Shown here piece by piece: positions 1-10,885 of a stretch of 64,000 nucleotides of DNA. Numbering within the stretch: position 1 is the stretch's first letter; the number at the start of each line of letters is the position of its first letter. Origin of the DNA: Coriolopsis trogii (Eukaryota; Basidiomycota; Agaricomycetes; Polyporales; Polyporaceae); contig JAHYIO010000037.1 in assembly GCA_020543525.1 (NCBI GenBank), positions 744,001 to 808,000 on the forward strand, in the 5' to 3' direction. Position numbers and translations under genes: made by a program. A model generated the notes under the pieces. The model did no database searches. It worked only from the letters and a program-made list of their open reading frames with translations, and was not told the origin of the DNA.

Positions 1-1635
1 TGGCTTCTGGAGCACCATCAGCATCTGGCTCTGTTGAAACGTGGCTAACATCAAGGCCCCACGACGTGAGGTAACTCGTTAAATGCTGAGCGAAGGACCC
101 CTTCGAGTGCGCGAGTAAGGTGACCTTCCGACCCCTAAGTGACTCCGCGAACTGGGTCAGCTGCTCCAGTGTAGGCTCATGAGCGATCCGGAGGTCGGCG
201 GGGTATCCGAGATACGCTGCATCCTCCGGTGATAGATGCACGGCGGGATCCACGACTGAAGGAGCGCCCCGATCCAAAATCGTGGAAAGCATGCAACATC
301 GCCCGACAAATGTGCTCCTTGGCGCGGCCACTGGTTCTAGGCTCGCGTCGACATGTTGAAGGAGGCGACGGAGAATAAGGCTCTTGAAAGACGGCTGATT
401 CCTAGCAGGGAGAGAGGGTGATGGTGATGGCTCCTCGGTAGCCTCATGATGCTCGGTGGCAGACGCAGAAGCGCTCGGTGCCTCTTGCAACCCGAATCTA
501 TGTGCGATGGTGAAACTGCAACGGAGCGGACCATCCGCATCAAGTATGGGGGATCCGGAGCGCGGCGCGGACCCAGGTGAAAGGGGTCGTTGGGAGTCCT
601 TCGCGTTCTCGATGGATAGACCGACCTCGATGCTGTCCCCGTACTTCGCCACACTAATGACTTGTCGAAGGATCTAAACTCCACGTTAGTGCGTGTAGTC
701 TCGCCGGCAGCTGGAAAGAAGGCACCCACATGCGATAGAGTATATGACAGACCGCTTTCGTCACCCTTCACAGCAACGTGTCGCATGCCGAGGTCGTCGT
801 GGAAGAGGACCAGGTCCACGCCAGCCTGTGCTGCCACTCCACTGAGGGAGTCGCCAACGCTCTGCACCATCTCGCCCACGTCGAAGTCCACGTAAGTAGC
901 TGTGCCTGGTCCGGCCTTCGATCGCCCAGGCGCGGAGGAGGAAGAAGCGTCGAGGCTGAATGTGGATATATTAGCGGACATGTAGTTGAGGTTCCTCATA
1001 GACGTGAACATCGCGGAGATGGACGGCGTTGGGATGGACAGGGAACACGCGGAAAACTGCTCCTTGGCGGGGTCCAGAACTTGCGGCGGGGACAGCTGCA
1101 ACAGCATTTGGATGACCATCTGGACAGAGTCTGCCAGCTCCAGCGAAAGTTCGTGCAAGTGGCCGGGCTCCTCGGGAGGTCCAGCCATTGAGGAGGCTTT
1201 GGAGGAAGAAGCGACCCTCCGGGGATTCTGAAGTGGTCCCAATTGCGAGGGAAGGGGCATAGAAAACGCTCTGGAGATTCGTGGAACAGATGGGGGATGT
1301 CCTACCTGGTCCATAGGGTCCCGGTCTGTGTGCATATGGTTCGTCGGGGTGACGAACTCGGCATCGTCGTTGTCGTCCATGCGCTCGAGGTGGCTTGTAT
1401 GCGCACCGAGCTCCTCTTCCGAGACGTCTGTTTCGCCTTCGGATGAGCTAAGGGAGACCGCCGCTGGTCGCTCAGCGGGTGCGGAGATGGGCGGGGGAGG
1501 CTCTGCGGGCCATGCGATCCCGAACCTGCTCGACGGCGGCAACTCGACAAGAACGGCATCGACACCCTCCTCGTCTCCCGTCTGACCTGCGACGATGGCT
1601 GGAAGGCGAACAGAAGGCAACCTCGCTCCGGTCAT
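1..1635 (-). CDS. mcs4: SSK1/mcs4-type response regulator, N-terminal part (cut by the window edge)
   Basis: Two exons, 1635-730 and 673-1, with a 56-nt GT-AG intron carrying a CACTAAC-like branch site. The start is the first Met after an in-frame stop near 1705; an upstream exon cannot be excluded. The protein opens with an acidic, Ser-rich low-complexity stretch (about residues 1-150). A conserved block follows (LADSVQMVIQMLLQL, then GVAAQAGVDLVLFHDDLGMR and SYTLSH), which I recognise from basidiomycete Mcs4/SSK1 proteins. The second exon restores the conserved ILRQVISVAKYGDSIEVG reading. The receiver domain with the phospho-accepting Asp should lie beyond the left edge, so it cannot be checked. 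In this family the protein relays histidine-kinase phosphorelay signals to the HOG-type MAPKKK under osmotic and oxidative stress. Family assignment rests on remembered conserved blocks. Confidence 0.8.
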
Positions 1636-2315
1636 GGTGAACGAGCAGGTGGAAGGGGGTGGACTCGTCCAGCAAGCTCCTGAGAAGAACGAGAGAAAGG
1701 GCCGTCAGAGCGCGTGGAAGCACAGAGACAGGAGAGAGACGAAGAGGGCGGCGACGGGCTGGGCTGCTGCTGGCGACGAGGCCGCAGAATATGGCGGAGA
1801 CCTGGCGGCAGAGGAGAGCCTGAGCAGGGACGAGAACCGTGACCGAGCGGAGGAGTGCAGAGCGCGTCACAAACAGATCAAAACACGAGTTGCTGTCTGC
1901 GAGCGCGCGACGCGGAGGGGGCAGATGAGCAGTACTGGTGAGGCTGCAGCTGAGCTCGCCGGTCGACGCCCCACCGCTCTCCACGAACACAACTTCCCGT
2001 CAGGAACGACACGGACACGCACCGAGCCTCTCTTGATCTTTTCATCGGAACGTCTCCCAGCTCCGGCCTCTCCCGCGCCCTCCGCATCTAAAACTCTGCC
2101 CTGAGAATCTCGACTTTCTCTGCGATCGTCGGTCACGCGTTGATCCACGCGCACGGATACCACGCCGTGTAGCGTGTATATTAGAACGTACCAGCCCGAA
2201 GCTGGCCAGCGAGCAGGTGTTGCTGCGTATCAGGAACATGAAATCGAAGACGTGCGGAAGCCATTATCTTCAAGACCTAGCAAGCGGCGTACATACACAA
2301 CATATTACAAGAAAG
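1636..2315. other. Intergenic, mcs4 5' side / ARS2 3' side
   Basis: 680 nt between the mcs4 start and the ARS2 stop. It should hold the mcs4 promoter, possibly a 5' exon, and the ARS2 3' UTR. Open frames here are short and lack any protein pattern I recognise. Confidence 0.5.
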
Positions 2316-5300
2316 CTAATACGACAGTTCAACATCACCCTCGGCCACACGGTCGACGTCCACGTAGCTGACCCTTTTGCCTGCCTGTGCCCGAGGATCT
2401 TCCTTTGCATCGGGCGGCGGCGGAGGGGAAGGTCCATTAGCGCCGCCGCCACGAGCACGTCGTCCTCCAAGAGCGGAATCCATGGACACCGCGGGTTTCG
2501 CTGGAAGGCCTGCGGACGCGGGAATGGGAAGCGTGTCCAACGGTTGTTCAAACCCAGGCGCAACGATACCGCTAATACGATCACTTAACCGCCGAGGAGG
2601 CCCACCGTCGTCTCGACGAGGTGGAGGAGGGTAAGCGCCACCATAGGGATACGCGTACGGATCCCAGTACCCTGGGCCAGGAGGGTATGGCGGATACCCA
2701 GCCCCTGCATAGGGGTTGTAGGGAGGAGGACGAGCGAAATCCGCAGGATACGCAGACACTTGGAGACCATAGGCCTGAGGTGGAGGCGGTTGACTGGAAC
2801 CAGTAGTCTGCGGTGGGTGCGTGAAGGGTTGTATCCGATGAGGGTCGAGTGCAAAGTTGTTGAAGTATGGAATCTAAGCCGAGAGCGTTAGCGATCAAAG
2901 TGTCGATAGCAGATTCATCTAGCATACCTCTTCGAGATGCTTGACGAGCTCTGGATGTTTGTTCGCGATGTGCTTCTCGACGAACGAGGTAGCCTTGAAG
3001 AGCTTCTGGCATGTCTTGCAACGGAATTTGCCCTCGTCCTCCTGCTTGATGTATGCCTCGCACGCTCTCGAAAGTTCCCTGTGGATGGTGAGCACGAACA
3101 TGGACAACAAGGATACTAAACATACTCTTCGTAGCTCTTCCCACCGTAATCCCGAGGGTCAACACCGTTACGGTTGATGAGCAGCGCAACCTTGGAGTCA
3201 AGCCATTCAAGCCAGCGCTCGTCTGTGTGCATTGTTAGACTTGCGTGACGAAAACGTGAGCAAGGTCAGGACGTACCGTTGCGCTTCCAATCCCTGCTTT
3301 CCGCCTTCTCCTTCGCGCTCATCTCCTTCTCCTTCGCAGCGTCCGCACTCGCCTCCTCTTTGACATCTTTATCAGCCTTCTGAGCCTCAGCAGCCTGCAC
3401 CTCTTGGAGCATCATCTTCGACATGGGCTTTCTCAAGTGCTTAATACACTTCCGCTGCAATTCCTCTAGATGGTCTGTTACGACAGCGCAGTAATAGCAC
3501 GTGTTGAACGACGCTCGAAGATAGGCGAGATACAGATCCAATGCTATGACCGTCTGCAAATGCGACTGTCAGCTGTCGGCACAAAACAACGAGAAAGCGC
3601 CTTACCCTCTTCGCTTCCAAAGCCTTCTCGTCGCTGGTATCCACCGCACCCTGTTCTTGAAGGTCAGCCATGACCTTCTCAACGCGCCTCTCGACCGCCT
3701 CGCTTCCCATCTCCCGGGGCTCTGGGTCATCTTCAGCTTCAGCAGTGGTGTCTCGCATGGCAGAGTCCTCCGTTGGCGCTTCAGCCTGCTCGCTATTGGC
3801 ACCGGCAGACGCGTCGCCGTTCTGGGGCTTTTCCTCAATTTTGGCCTTACGAAGCATCATGTACTCATCCTCGAGGATGGCGGCAAGCTTCTTGACGTTC
3901 TCCAGATCCTTCGCCAGACGATCAGGCTTGCTCGCGACCTCAGGCGTGTATCGCACGCGGGTAACGAACGGCTTAGTGGTGTGAGCGACGTGCAACTTGA
4001 AGCCTTCGATCTAGACCCATGGCGTTAGCATTCGGGGAATTCAGACACCGTGTGGGTACGAAACCAACCTTCTTCTCGGAAAGCTCCGTCATGATGTGAG
4101 GCATGTCCGCATCTTCGCGGAACTTGATCCAACCAGCCCGGTAATAGTTCCGCTTTTGCAGAGGATCGCCGAGTGCGAGGTAGATGAACCCCGGAAGCTT
4201 ACTGATGGACTGTATACTTGTGAGTATAGCACACAGCGAGAGAACAGCAAGTGATACGGACGTCTTCTAACTTCGCACGCCCGATGTCAGGAGGAATAGT
4301 GCGAATCATAACTTGATTGCCTTCAGGAGGAACGGCGACCTCCTCGCCACGGTTGGCGGGGCGCTTGTTCTTGTCAGAGGCGTTGCGGTTGGCGTCATCT
4401 CCCCCAGCTTCCTCTTCAGCTTCAACATTGAACTGCATATCGTCGTCGCCGGCAGTGTTTGGTTTGGTCTCCTCAGCCGCGACGGACTCCCCGCCCGCAC
4501 CGTTGGTCGCACCGGAGTCGCCATTGGCATTCTCCTTCGTAGGCGAAGTGGTGTCTGGTACAGGCTCACTCAAATCTGGGTCAAACTTGCCAGACTCGAG
4601 ATCCATGATGAACGCGTCCATCCTCCCCCGCCACCCGCTCTTCCTCACGCGCATGCGCATAGCCTGGAACTCCGGAGCCGGGTCGTACTTCTCTGCGAAC
4701 CAGGGCGACTTCCTGTGATGGTCGAACATGCGTTGAAGCTACGCACGAAGTTCAGTTCGTGAGAGCAAGTCCACGCGACCAGTACGCACCTGCTGAGCCG
4801 CGAAGTCCTTTTTGTACTTCTCCCATCTGGAACGGATGCCGTTGCGAGGCTTGCTGCCATCGCCTGCCTCGATCTCCGCAGCCTTGTCAGCGTTGTCTTC
4901 CTCCATGGCCTGCTGGGGATAGTAGTACCGGAACCACTCTGCATACTGCTTCAAGGTCGCAGGGTAGTCGAAGGTATGGGGATCAGGTGGTCCCCTACGA
5001 CCTGAGGTGTACGGGGGAGGTGGATACGGGCCACGCTCGTAGCCATAGCCTCGAGAATGGGCATCTTGAATGGTTGTCAGCGCGCATACACCTTATGCAC
5101 CCAGCGAATACCCACCATAGTCGTCATTGTACCGAGGTCTGGGCTCGTACCTGTCCCGCTCCCAAGGAGATAATGAACGCCGGCGCTTACGTCCAACTAC
5201 AACGCCACGACACCTCAACGGTCAGCGTGGGGCAGAGACATGGTCAGGACATCACGTACCTTCGTCTCCTGGTGGGCTACGACTCCTCCCTCGCCTCGAG

Positions 5301-5503
5301 TAGTCATACGCTGCCCTCTCCCTGTCGTAAGAAGCCCATGCTCTGTCCCTGTCCAATGCCTCCCAATCACGATATGGGTCTTGAGGATACGCGGGGTCCG
5401 GGTACTGAGACCGCGGAGGGTACGGTCCTCCTCGATAGGGAGAGCGAGAACGCGACCGACCACGAGCAGGAGGAGGAGGATAAGCAGAAGGGTTCCAAGA
5501 CAT
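2316..5503 (-). CDS. ARS2/SERRATE homologue (zinc-finger RNA-processing adaptor)
   Basis: Ten exons: 5503-5260, 5196-5116, 5064-4790, 4738-4262, 4209-4069, 4010-3606, 3553-3278, 3223-3126, 3078-2928, 2873-2316, giving 901 aa. The N-terminus is RS- and Pro-rich (RGRSRSRSPYRGG). The SERRATE N-terminal domain follows (YPATLKQYAEWFRYYYP, RMFDHHRKSPWFAEKYDP). An RRM-like middle domain comes next (LPGFIYLALGDP to GFKLHVAHTTKP). The ARS2 core (DERWLEWLDSKVALLINRNG) carries a single C2H2 finger, C-x2-C-x12-H-x4-H. The tail is Pro/Gly/Tyr-rich and ends with a disordered acidic stretch. In eukaryotes ARS2 bridges the nuclear cap-binding complex to RNA export, degradation and small-RNA pathways; S. pombe Pir2 is the yeast relative. 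Intron 4 uses an unusual GTCCGT donor. Confidence 0.93.
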
Positions 5504-5839
5504 GTTCAGCGTGAGATGAAAGCTGAAGAAAGAGAGAGAAGAAGAACAGTTGAGCGAAGACTGGTCATGAAAAGCTGAAAGAGAGGGAGGCGAGCATTGC
5601 GGAAGCACAGACCTCTTGGGATCGCGACACCACGACGAGCACCGTGTTCTCACTGCTCGCTGAGGCTAGCTCAGTGTGTTCGCGCTGTCTAACAGACGGG
5701 CGTCCTTCTCGCACGGCGTACAGCCCGGGTTCAAACTCCGCTTGAACGACTCTGTTGTGTCGCGGCGCGCGTGTCCGCCGAAGTCGAGAACAACGCTGAC
5801 CATGTTGTGAAAACAAAGTCACCAGCCACATACATCGCT
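5504..5839. other. Intergenic, ARS2 promoter side
   Basis: 336 nt between the ARS2 start and the ESF2 stop. A GGTTCAAACT string at 5729-5738 resembles a tRNA T-loop but has no matching stem. Nothing else seen. Confidence 0.4.
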
Positions 5840-6887
5840 CTAAAATATGCTACCTAGTACAGAGTCCAACTGCGCACCCGCATCGGGCTCTGGGTCAGCC
5901 AGCCGAGGCTTTTTGCGCTTCTCCCTCGGGGCCATGCTCGACGACTTATCCTCAGAGACCTTGGCAAACTGTTGTGGTCTCGTTTCCAAGCCCCGTTCCC
6001 TCGCCGAACCTTCATCAATATCGCCCGCTTTGCGTTTTCGTTCCGCCCGTTTTGTCAGGACGCGTGCTAGCTCAACATTCTTCAGATACTCTCTCTGCTC
6101 CTTCCTTGACTGCGAGAGTTCGACCCGCAGTTGCGCTGCGTGCACGGCGGCTTCGTGTGCTACGACGGAGAAATTGGTCGAATGCGAAGGTCGGAATACA
6201 AGTAGCACTCACCAATCTGCTCGGTGAGCATATTCCACTTGAACTTGGGCAGGTACTTCATCGTCCACACATCGTCCCTCCACCGTGACCCCTTCTTTCC
6301 CCCAATCGGCTGTGCGTTCAGCATCTCTGCGACGGACCTAGCAACGCGCTTGTCCTTGAATTCAACCCAACCCTCAGTGTAGTGCACCTTCTTGGTCGAT
6401 GTATACTTCCGCCGCAGATACGCCCGTTTCGCATCTGAGAAAGAGGCCGTTTCGTATGAACTAAAGGGCAGCAAGGGGAATCGTTGGCACACGTACCTTC
6501 TTGTTGTAAATACACCCTCCCAACTTCCCCATATGCGCTCATGAGATGGCGTACCTTCGTAGGACGCATACCCGGAGGAATTCGTGAGATGTAGACCACC
6601 CCGGCCCTCTCCTGAGCCGCTTTGAAAGCAGCCAGTGCCTCTGGAGTAAGCGGCTTCACTGTTTTCTCGGACGGACCTGCGAACCCGCTAGGATCCATGC
6701 CCTGCCCTATGCCTTGTTCCTCATTTTCTTCGTCCTCGCCGTCGTCTTCACGTGCTCCACCGTCATCATGGCTATCGCTGGACTGTTGGTCTGTGTCTTC
6801 GTCCTCATCGTGGGATAGGGAGCTCGAAGGTTCACCATGCGGCTCTTCAGAGGCGAGTGCAGCGAAGCGAGGGTCTGTAACTGGCAT
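5840..6887 (-). CDS. ESF2: Pre-rRNA-processing protein ESF2 (ABT1 family, RRM)
   Basis: Three exons: 6887-6497, 6434-6213, 6159-5840, giving 310 aa. An acidic N-terminus ([23 protein letters not shown]) precedes the RRM-like domain. That domain begins [20 protein letters not shown], continues across the first junction into [19 protein letters not shown] and [17 protein letters not shown], and ends with [17 protein letters not shown], the signature of the ESF2/ABT1 family. A basic coiled tail ([29 protein letters not shown]) follows, with an acidic extreme C-terminus. ESF2 works in the nucleolus in early 18S rRNA processing within the small-subunit processome, with the helicase Dbp8. Both introns (62 and 53 nt) are phase 1. 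Length and domain order match the family. Confidence 0.95.
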
Positions 6888-7628
6888 GATTAGAGCTGAG
6901 ATGTGTTCTACCAGATTTCCCGGGACAAGCGAATTGAGTGGCTGTGTACTGCTCGCGTATCATACAGGCGCTTGGTAAGTCGGGCCTTCTCTGCAACTAC
7001 TGTCGAGGTGTTGCTGCAGCATTGTAGTGCCTCCGGAGAAGAATTGAAGCATGAAGCTCAACTTATGCGTGCGACTCACACGCGACAGGAAGAGCTTAGT
7101 ACAATCAGAAATCGCCCCATGTACGAGGAATCATTCCGTCTAGAGGAACTTGGCTCGAGTCCGGGATAACAATGACGATGACGCATGCAGGAGGGCAGGA
7201 CAACATTCGGTGTCTGCAATGCGGATCAGGTGAAGTGGAAGGATAATTATCAGATAGTCAAGAGGATCAAGGATTACCTGACATAGCGATTCCCGACTAC
7301 GAGATAATCCAAGGCCGACGAATTCCAGGCCGGTGCTCCGGACGAGGTTCAGAAGTGCACTGGCATATGGCTCTGCAATCGGCACATATATGTATCGCTG
7401 ATCGGAAAGTGCGCAATAAACACTCTGGGCGGGAGACGACTCCTCACCGTATGCTGGGAATCCATTCACTCAACCGTGAGTCGCGACGAGACCGTCGTCG
7501 CCTTCGCAGAGGAGTAAATAGTCGAACCATGTGGATGAGATACGCCCAGCCCCCAAAACAATCCCAATACGATTACAAGGAATATAACGCTCAGATCCCA
7601 AGCGAAATGTCCATGGCTATACCTAACA
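6888..7628. other. Intergenic, ESF2 promoter side
   Basis: 741 nt between the ESF2 start and the stop of the coiled-coil gene. A 90-codon open frame reaching in from the right edge encodes a hydrophobic run but is out of phase with the gene's splice sites, so I treat it as chance. No RNA gene or repeat seen. Confidence 0.4.
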
Positions 7629-8311
7629 CTAAAGCCGGGAGCTACGAACGTGTGAGTCCGACCCAACATCTTGCCCCAGCAGTGCTCGGGTTTCTGCCAG
7701 CCTGTGTTCGCGATCAATCTGTAAGCGTCAATAAACATTCAGCTCGGCCGCGCTATGTTGATCAGAAGAACAAATATAGTACTCACCGCATTGGCTTCCA
7801 TGGTACGCTGGCAGTCGTCAATGTCAGACTGCAACTGACGTACACTGTTAACTGTCTCTGCCTCGGTGGCCCGCTTCAGCTAAAGACACGAGTATGTGAG
7901 TCAGCTAGATAGGAGAAGCAAGCCCGAGCCGCTCCAAACGTCAGGAGGCAGATACGCACGGCGAGCTTATCTTGCGCGGACGTATCCACCTCAATCATGT
8001 CGGCATACTTATGCTTCGCACGGTTGACCGCCTTTGCAGTGGAGGTCTCTTTCTCCTTGGTCTTTATAAGCTGCTTTTGCGCCTTAACCACAGTCTGCAG
8101 GACGGTGAGATTGCGGACCTCAGCGAGAGGACAGATTGAACCGCACCTTTGAGCACTTCTTGAGCGCCTTCTCCGCAGCCTTGACGTCCTTCATAGCATG
8201 GTCGATGGCCTTCTGATCAGCCTTCGCCTCCTTGACAAGAATCTTCTCCAACGTCTTGGCCTCACGGTCGGTCATCACTGACAACGCAGATGGAGATGAA
8301 GAAATGGACAT
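7629..8311 (-). CDS. Small coiled-coil protein of unknown function (160 aa)
   Basis: Four exons: 8311-8147, 8094-7960, 7879-7787, 7718-7629; all introns are phase 0. The start MSISSSPSALSVMTDREAK is the Met nearest the conserved-looking helical region; an earlier in-frame Met lies at 8359. The protein is almost wholly charged helix. It runs from KTLEKILVKEAKADQKAIDH and KDVKAAEKALKK, through KAQKQLIKTKEKETSTAKAV, to TVNSVRQLQSDIDDCQRT and REHRLAETRALLG, with heptad-like spacing throughout. No catalytic motif, signal peptide or membrane segment. Neighbours (ESF2 below, the PIP-box gene above) run in the same direction but give no firm functional clue. I do not recognise a named family; similar short Lys/Ala/Glu-rich helical proteins occur in other Agaricomycetes, which is an impression from memory. 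Confidence 0.75.
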
Positions 8312-8675
8312 ATGGTGTGAGCGAAGGAGTTGAGATCCAGAGCAGAGGTGGGAATTCAAGAGGGAGGAATGGCATCCGCGTCTTGCGAGCTTTCATGTTT
8401 ATATCCAAGTTGAGGAGGCTGACATGACACTGATCTTCGAGACCATGTTGACTCGCCAGCCCCGGTCAGCCATTGAGCGTCTACAGCTTGAAGCCGTGGA
8501 GCGTTACGTGACAATCTCACCTGACCGTGTACTCACGCGTCACACATATTTATTGACCTACGGGCGGGCAGTCTAAGAGACGCGTCAACCTGCAAGAAAT
8601 GAGATCCAATGAAGCAACCAAGACAAAAAGCCGAGATAGATACAACAACATGATGCAATTAGCTGGGTCTCGAAA
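8312..8675. other. Intergenic
   Basis: 364 nt: promoter side of the coiled-coil gene and 3' side of the PIP-box gene. One ACGCGT hexamer occurs near 8536; no other feature seen. Confidence 0.4.
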
Positions 8676-10612
8676 TCAGCAATACCAGTCATCCGGGACC
8701 TCCGTTTGAGTCGGGTCGCGGTCCAATACCTGAGCAACCTCGACTTGCGATTCCGTCTGTGACTCGGGGTAAGATGCTGCTCCAGACTCCGCATCCTCCT
8801 GAGAGGAGAACATGGTGAGGAACCTGGCCATAGCGGAAGGCATCGTCTCCGAACCAGAAGTGACGTCGTCGGAAGTGCAATCGTCCGAGTTGTGCTCCGA
8901 AGGAATCCTGGGAGGTGACGCAGAGATCGCTGCGAGAGGATCGTCATCCACCTCGCTCCCGGAGGGGTCTTGAGACGATACAGGCAAGATGGCACGTTGC
9001 CTGCGGCTCCCCGAGGGAGAGGACCAACGGTTTCTTTCATCTACGACTGGAAGAATGTTTCCGCGCTCGTCGCGTCCTTCGAACAGCTTTCTGAGCCTTA
9101 CGAGTGGCGAGGGTGTCCTACTGAATGGCACTGAATCGTCGGATGTAGAAGACGCAGTCATCTGAGATGACACGCGATCAGGCGCGGGGCTCATCTTTGG
9201 GATGTCCTCGAGAGAGATCTGTGAACTCTCGCGTTGGGGGGAATATTCGTCTTGCGCGTCGTAACCCTGGGACTCTGGTTCACGAGGCGGCGATGACGCT
9301 GTTTCACTGGCCCTGGGCCTACGTGAGTAATGGCCAGTCTTGACCGAATGGGACAAGGATACGTACCGATTCAGGGCTGCAATACGAGCACCAATTGTCT
9401 CAGCCCATGCAGGCGTAATCTCTGCCTCGAACTGACTCTGGGAGCTTTCTACGATAGTTGGAGATTCGTATTCGTCTCCACCGCGTTGTGCCTCATTCGA
9501 GGATGTTCGTTCACGAGACGACTGAAAGATGGCTTCACTTGAGTGCAATGGACACAAAGCCCTACTACGCCCGCGGGTATTGTGGACCGGCGATTCGGGT
9601 ATCTCGAGTTCTTGCTCGTCCGCCTGTGAGCTCGGAACAATCAGCTCCTCCCCTTCATCGGCATAGGAAGACTTGTGGGACAAAGCTGTGTGCTCGCGAT
9701 AATGGTACCGAGGTATAGACAATTCCTGGCTTTGTGAGGAAGGCACCCATCTATCGGAAGACGACGAACGAAGCCTTTGGACGACATTGATGGAAGGACG
9801 AACGGGGGGCATGTCAGAAGGGACGCGCAGTCTGGGAGGGAGAGGTGGGGGTGGCATGAGCTCGCGACTGCTTATAGGTGGCTGGGCGTCAGAGTAGCCT
9901 TTGTCTTCTGCACGATGATAACCTGTGCCACCAGAAGAAGCATGCCCTGGCGAGGCTCATCAATGATATGGACGAGGCCACACGTACGGCACGTACCGGG
10001 TGAGCTGCCCGTTACTCCATGATGATTGCCTACGCCCACCATATAACGTGCAGTGTTAGACGTTAGTCTTGAGACGTTCGGTGTGTCTTCGTTGCTAGAT
10101 TCCTCACCGCCGGACGGCCTTGCTCGCATGATCGTGGGGTCCGTAAGCGGCGGAGACGGTAGGGTGTTCCCACCGTTGTCTGTACGACCCCGTACGGGTC
10201 GCTGAGGTGTGACTGGCTTTGTTTCGACAGGGCGAATTTCGCGAAACTTGAGGAGCGAAGAGTCGTCGACCTCAGGTAAGGTAAGGGCTTTCTCCACACC
10301 AGATGCATTGTTGATATCCAAAATTTTGTCCTCTCCGTTCCCAGCCAAAGGGTTACGGCTTGTCTTGATTCGTGGGCTGCTGTCGGACTCCTCGAATTTG
10401 CTTTCTAGCCTTCGCGACGGACTGAGGTTCTCCTTCTGCTTCCGTTTCTTCTTCGGCGGGTTTTCGAGGTTGTGTTCTCCGCCTACCACGGCGATTTTGC
10501 GCTTAGGGGAGAGTTTGGGATTTCCAGTCTTGCTAGTACGTCTGCTGGACTGAGTCGAAGAGCTGAAGAAGGCAGATATAGGGAGCTGGCCTCCGCCCAC
10601 AGACATAGACAT
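8676..10612 (-). CDS. Unnamed nuclear-type protein with N-terminal PIP box and SQ/TQ cluster (612 aa)
   Basis: Three exons: 10612-9997, 9946-9367, 9318-8676. The start is the first of two near-adjacent Met codons (MSMSVGGG). Residues 9-16 read QLPISAFF, an exact match to the PCNA-interacting peptide Q-x-x-[ILM]-x-x-[FY]-[FY]. A basic stretch with PPKKKRKQK follows, a likely nuclear localisation signal. The rest is low-complexity and Ser/Pro/Glu-rich, with no recognisable folded domain. It carries about 14 SQ or TQ dipeptides, mostly in the C-terminal two-thirds (examples: SSQSQ, ESSQSQ, SESQ-like repeats), which meets the usual idea of an SQ/TQ cluster for ATM/ATR-type kinases. The second intron (9319-9366) is 48 nt and in frame, so retention would add 16 residues. 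The gene is divergent from dUTPase across 273 nt. I infer a replication- or checkpoint-linked PCNA client; nothing in the sequence proves binding. Confidence 0.75.
9319..9366 (-). other. 48-nt in-frame intron of the PIP-box gene
   Basis: The donor is GTACGT and the acceptor CGTAG, with a TTACTCAC branch-like motif. The length is a multiple of three and the frame stays open through it, so both spliced and retained forms would be translatable. I removed it because the signals are as good as those of obligatory introns nearby. Confidence 0.6.
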
Positions 10613-10885
10613 GCCTATTCCTGGATGGTAAGTTTCCAGATGGTTTGGGATGCGGAGAGTAGTAGACGCGGACTGAAAGAGCGTCCCGGAGAGTACAGGT
10701 GAGATTGACCAGTGAGCCTGGTAGTACACTGGTACGTAAATCGCAGATGGGCGCGTGACCGCGTGTACCCAGACGGCGGGGTTGACACGCTTCCAAACTC
10801 CGACGACGCGTCTCAAGAGCGTGCCACTTCAGTCTTCAGCGCGTCCCACCAGTCTCTCGACCAACTCTCCTCGTATCTGTTCTCC
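10613..10885. promoter_or_regulatory. Shared divergent promoter, PIP-box gene / dUTPase
   Basis: Only 273 nt separate the two start codons. ACGCGT, the core of the MluI cell-cycle box bound by MBF in yeasts, is at 10806-10811, 75 nt before the dUTPase ATG. A related ACGCGG half-match is at 10666-10671, and GCGCGT/CGCGTG strings lie between. Both genes therefore look G1/S-regulated, by analogy with MCB control of yeast DUT1. The hexamer alone is weak evidence in GC-rich DNA. Confidence 0.45.

Noticed and set aside
5728..5740. T-loop-like GGTTCAAACT string
   Set aside because: The flanking bases do not pair and there is no cloverleaf upstream.
7466..7738. Minus-strand frame encoding a hydrophobic helix after the coiled-coil gene
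   Set aside because: It needs a phase that the phase-0 splice sites do not allow. The in-phase continuation keeps the heptad pattern and stops cleanly at 7629.
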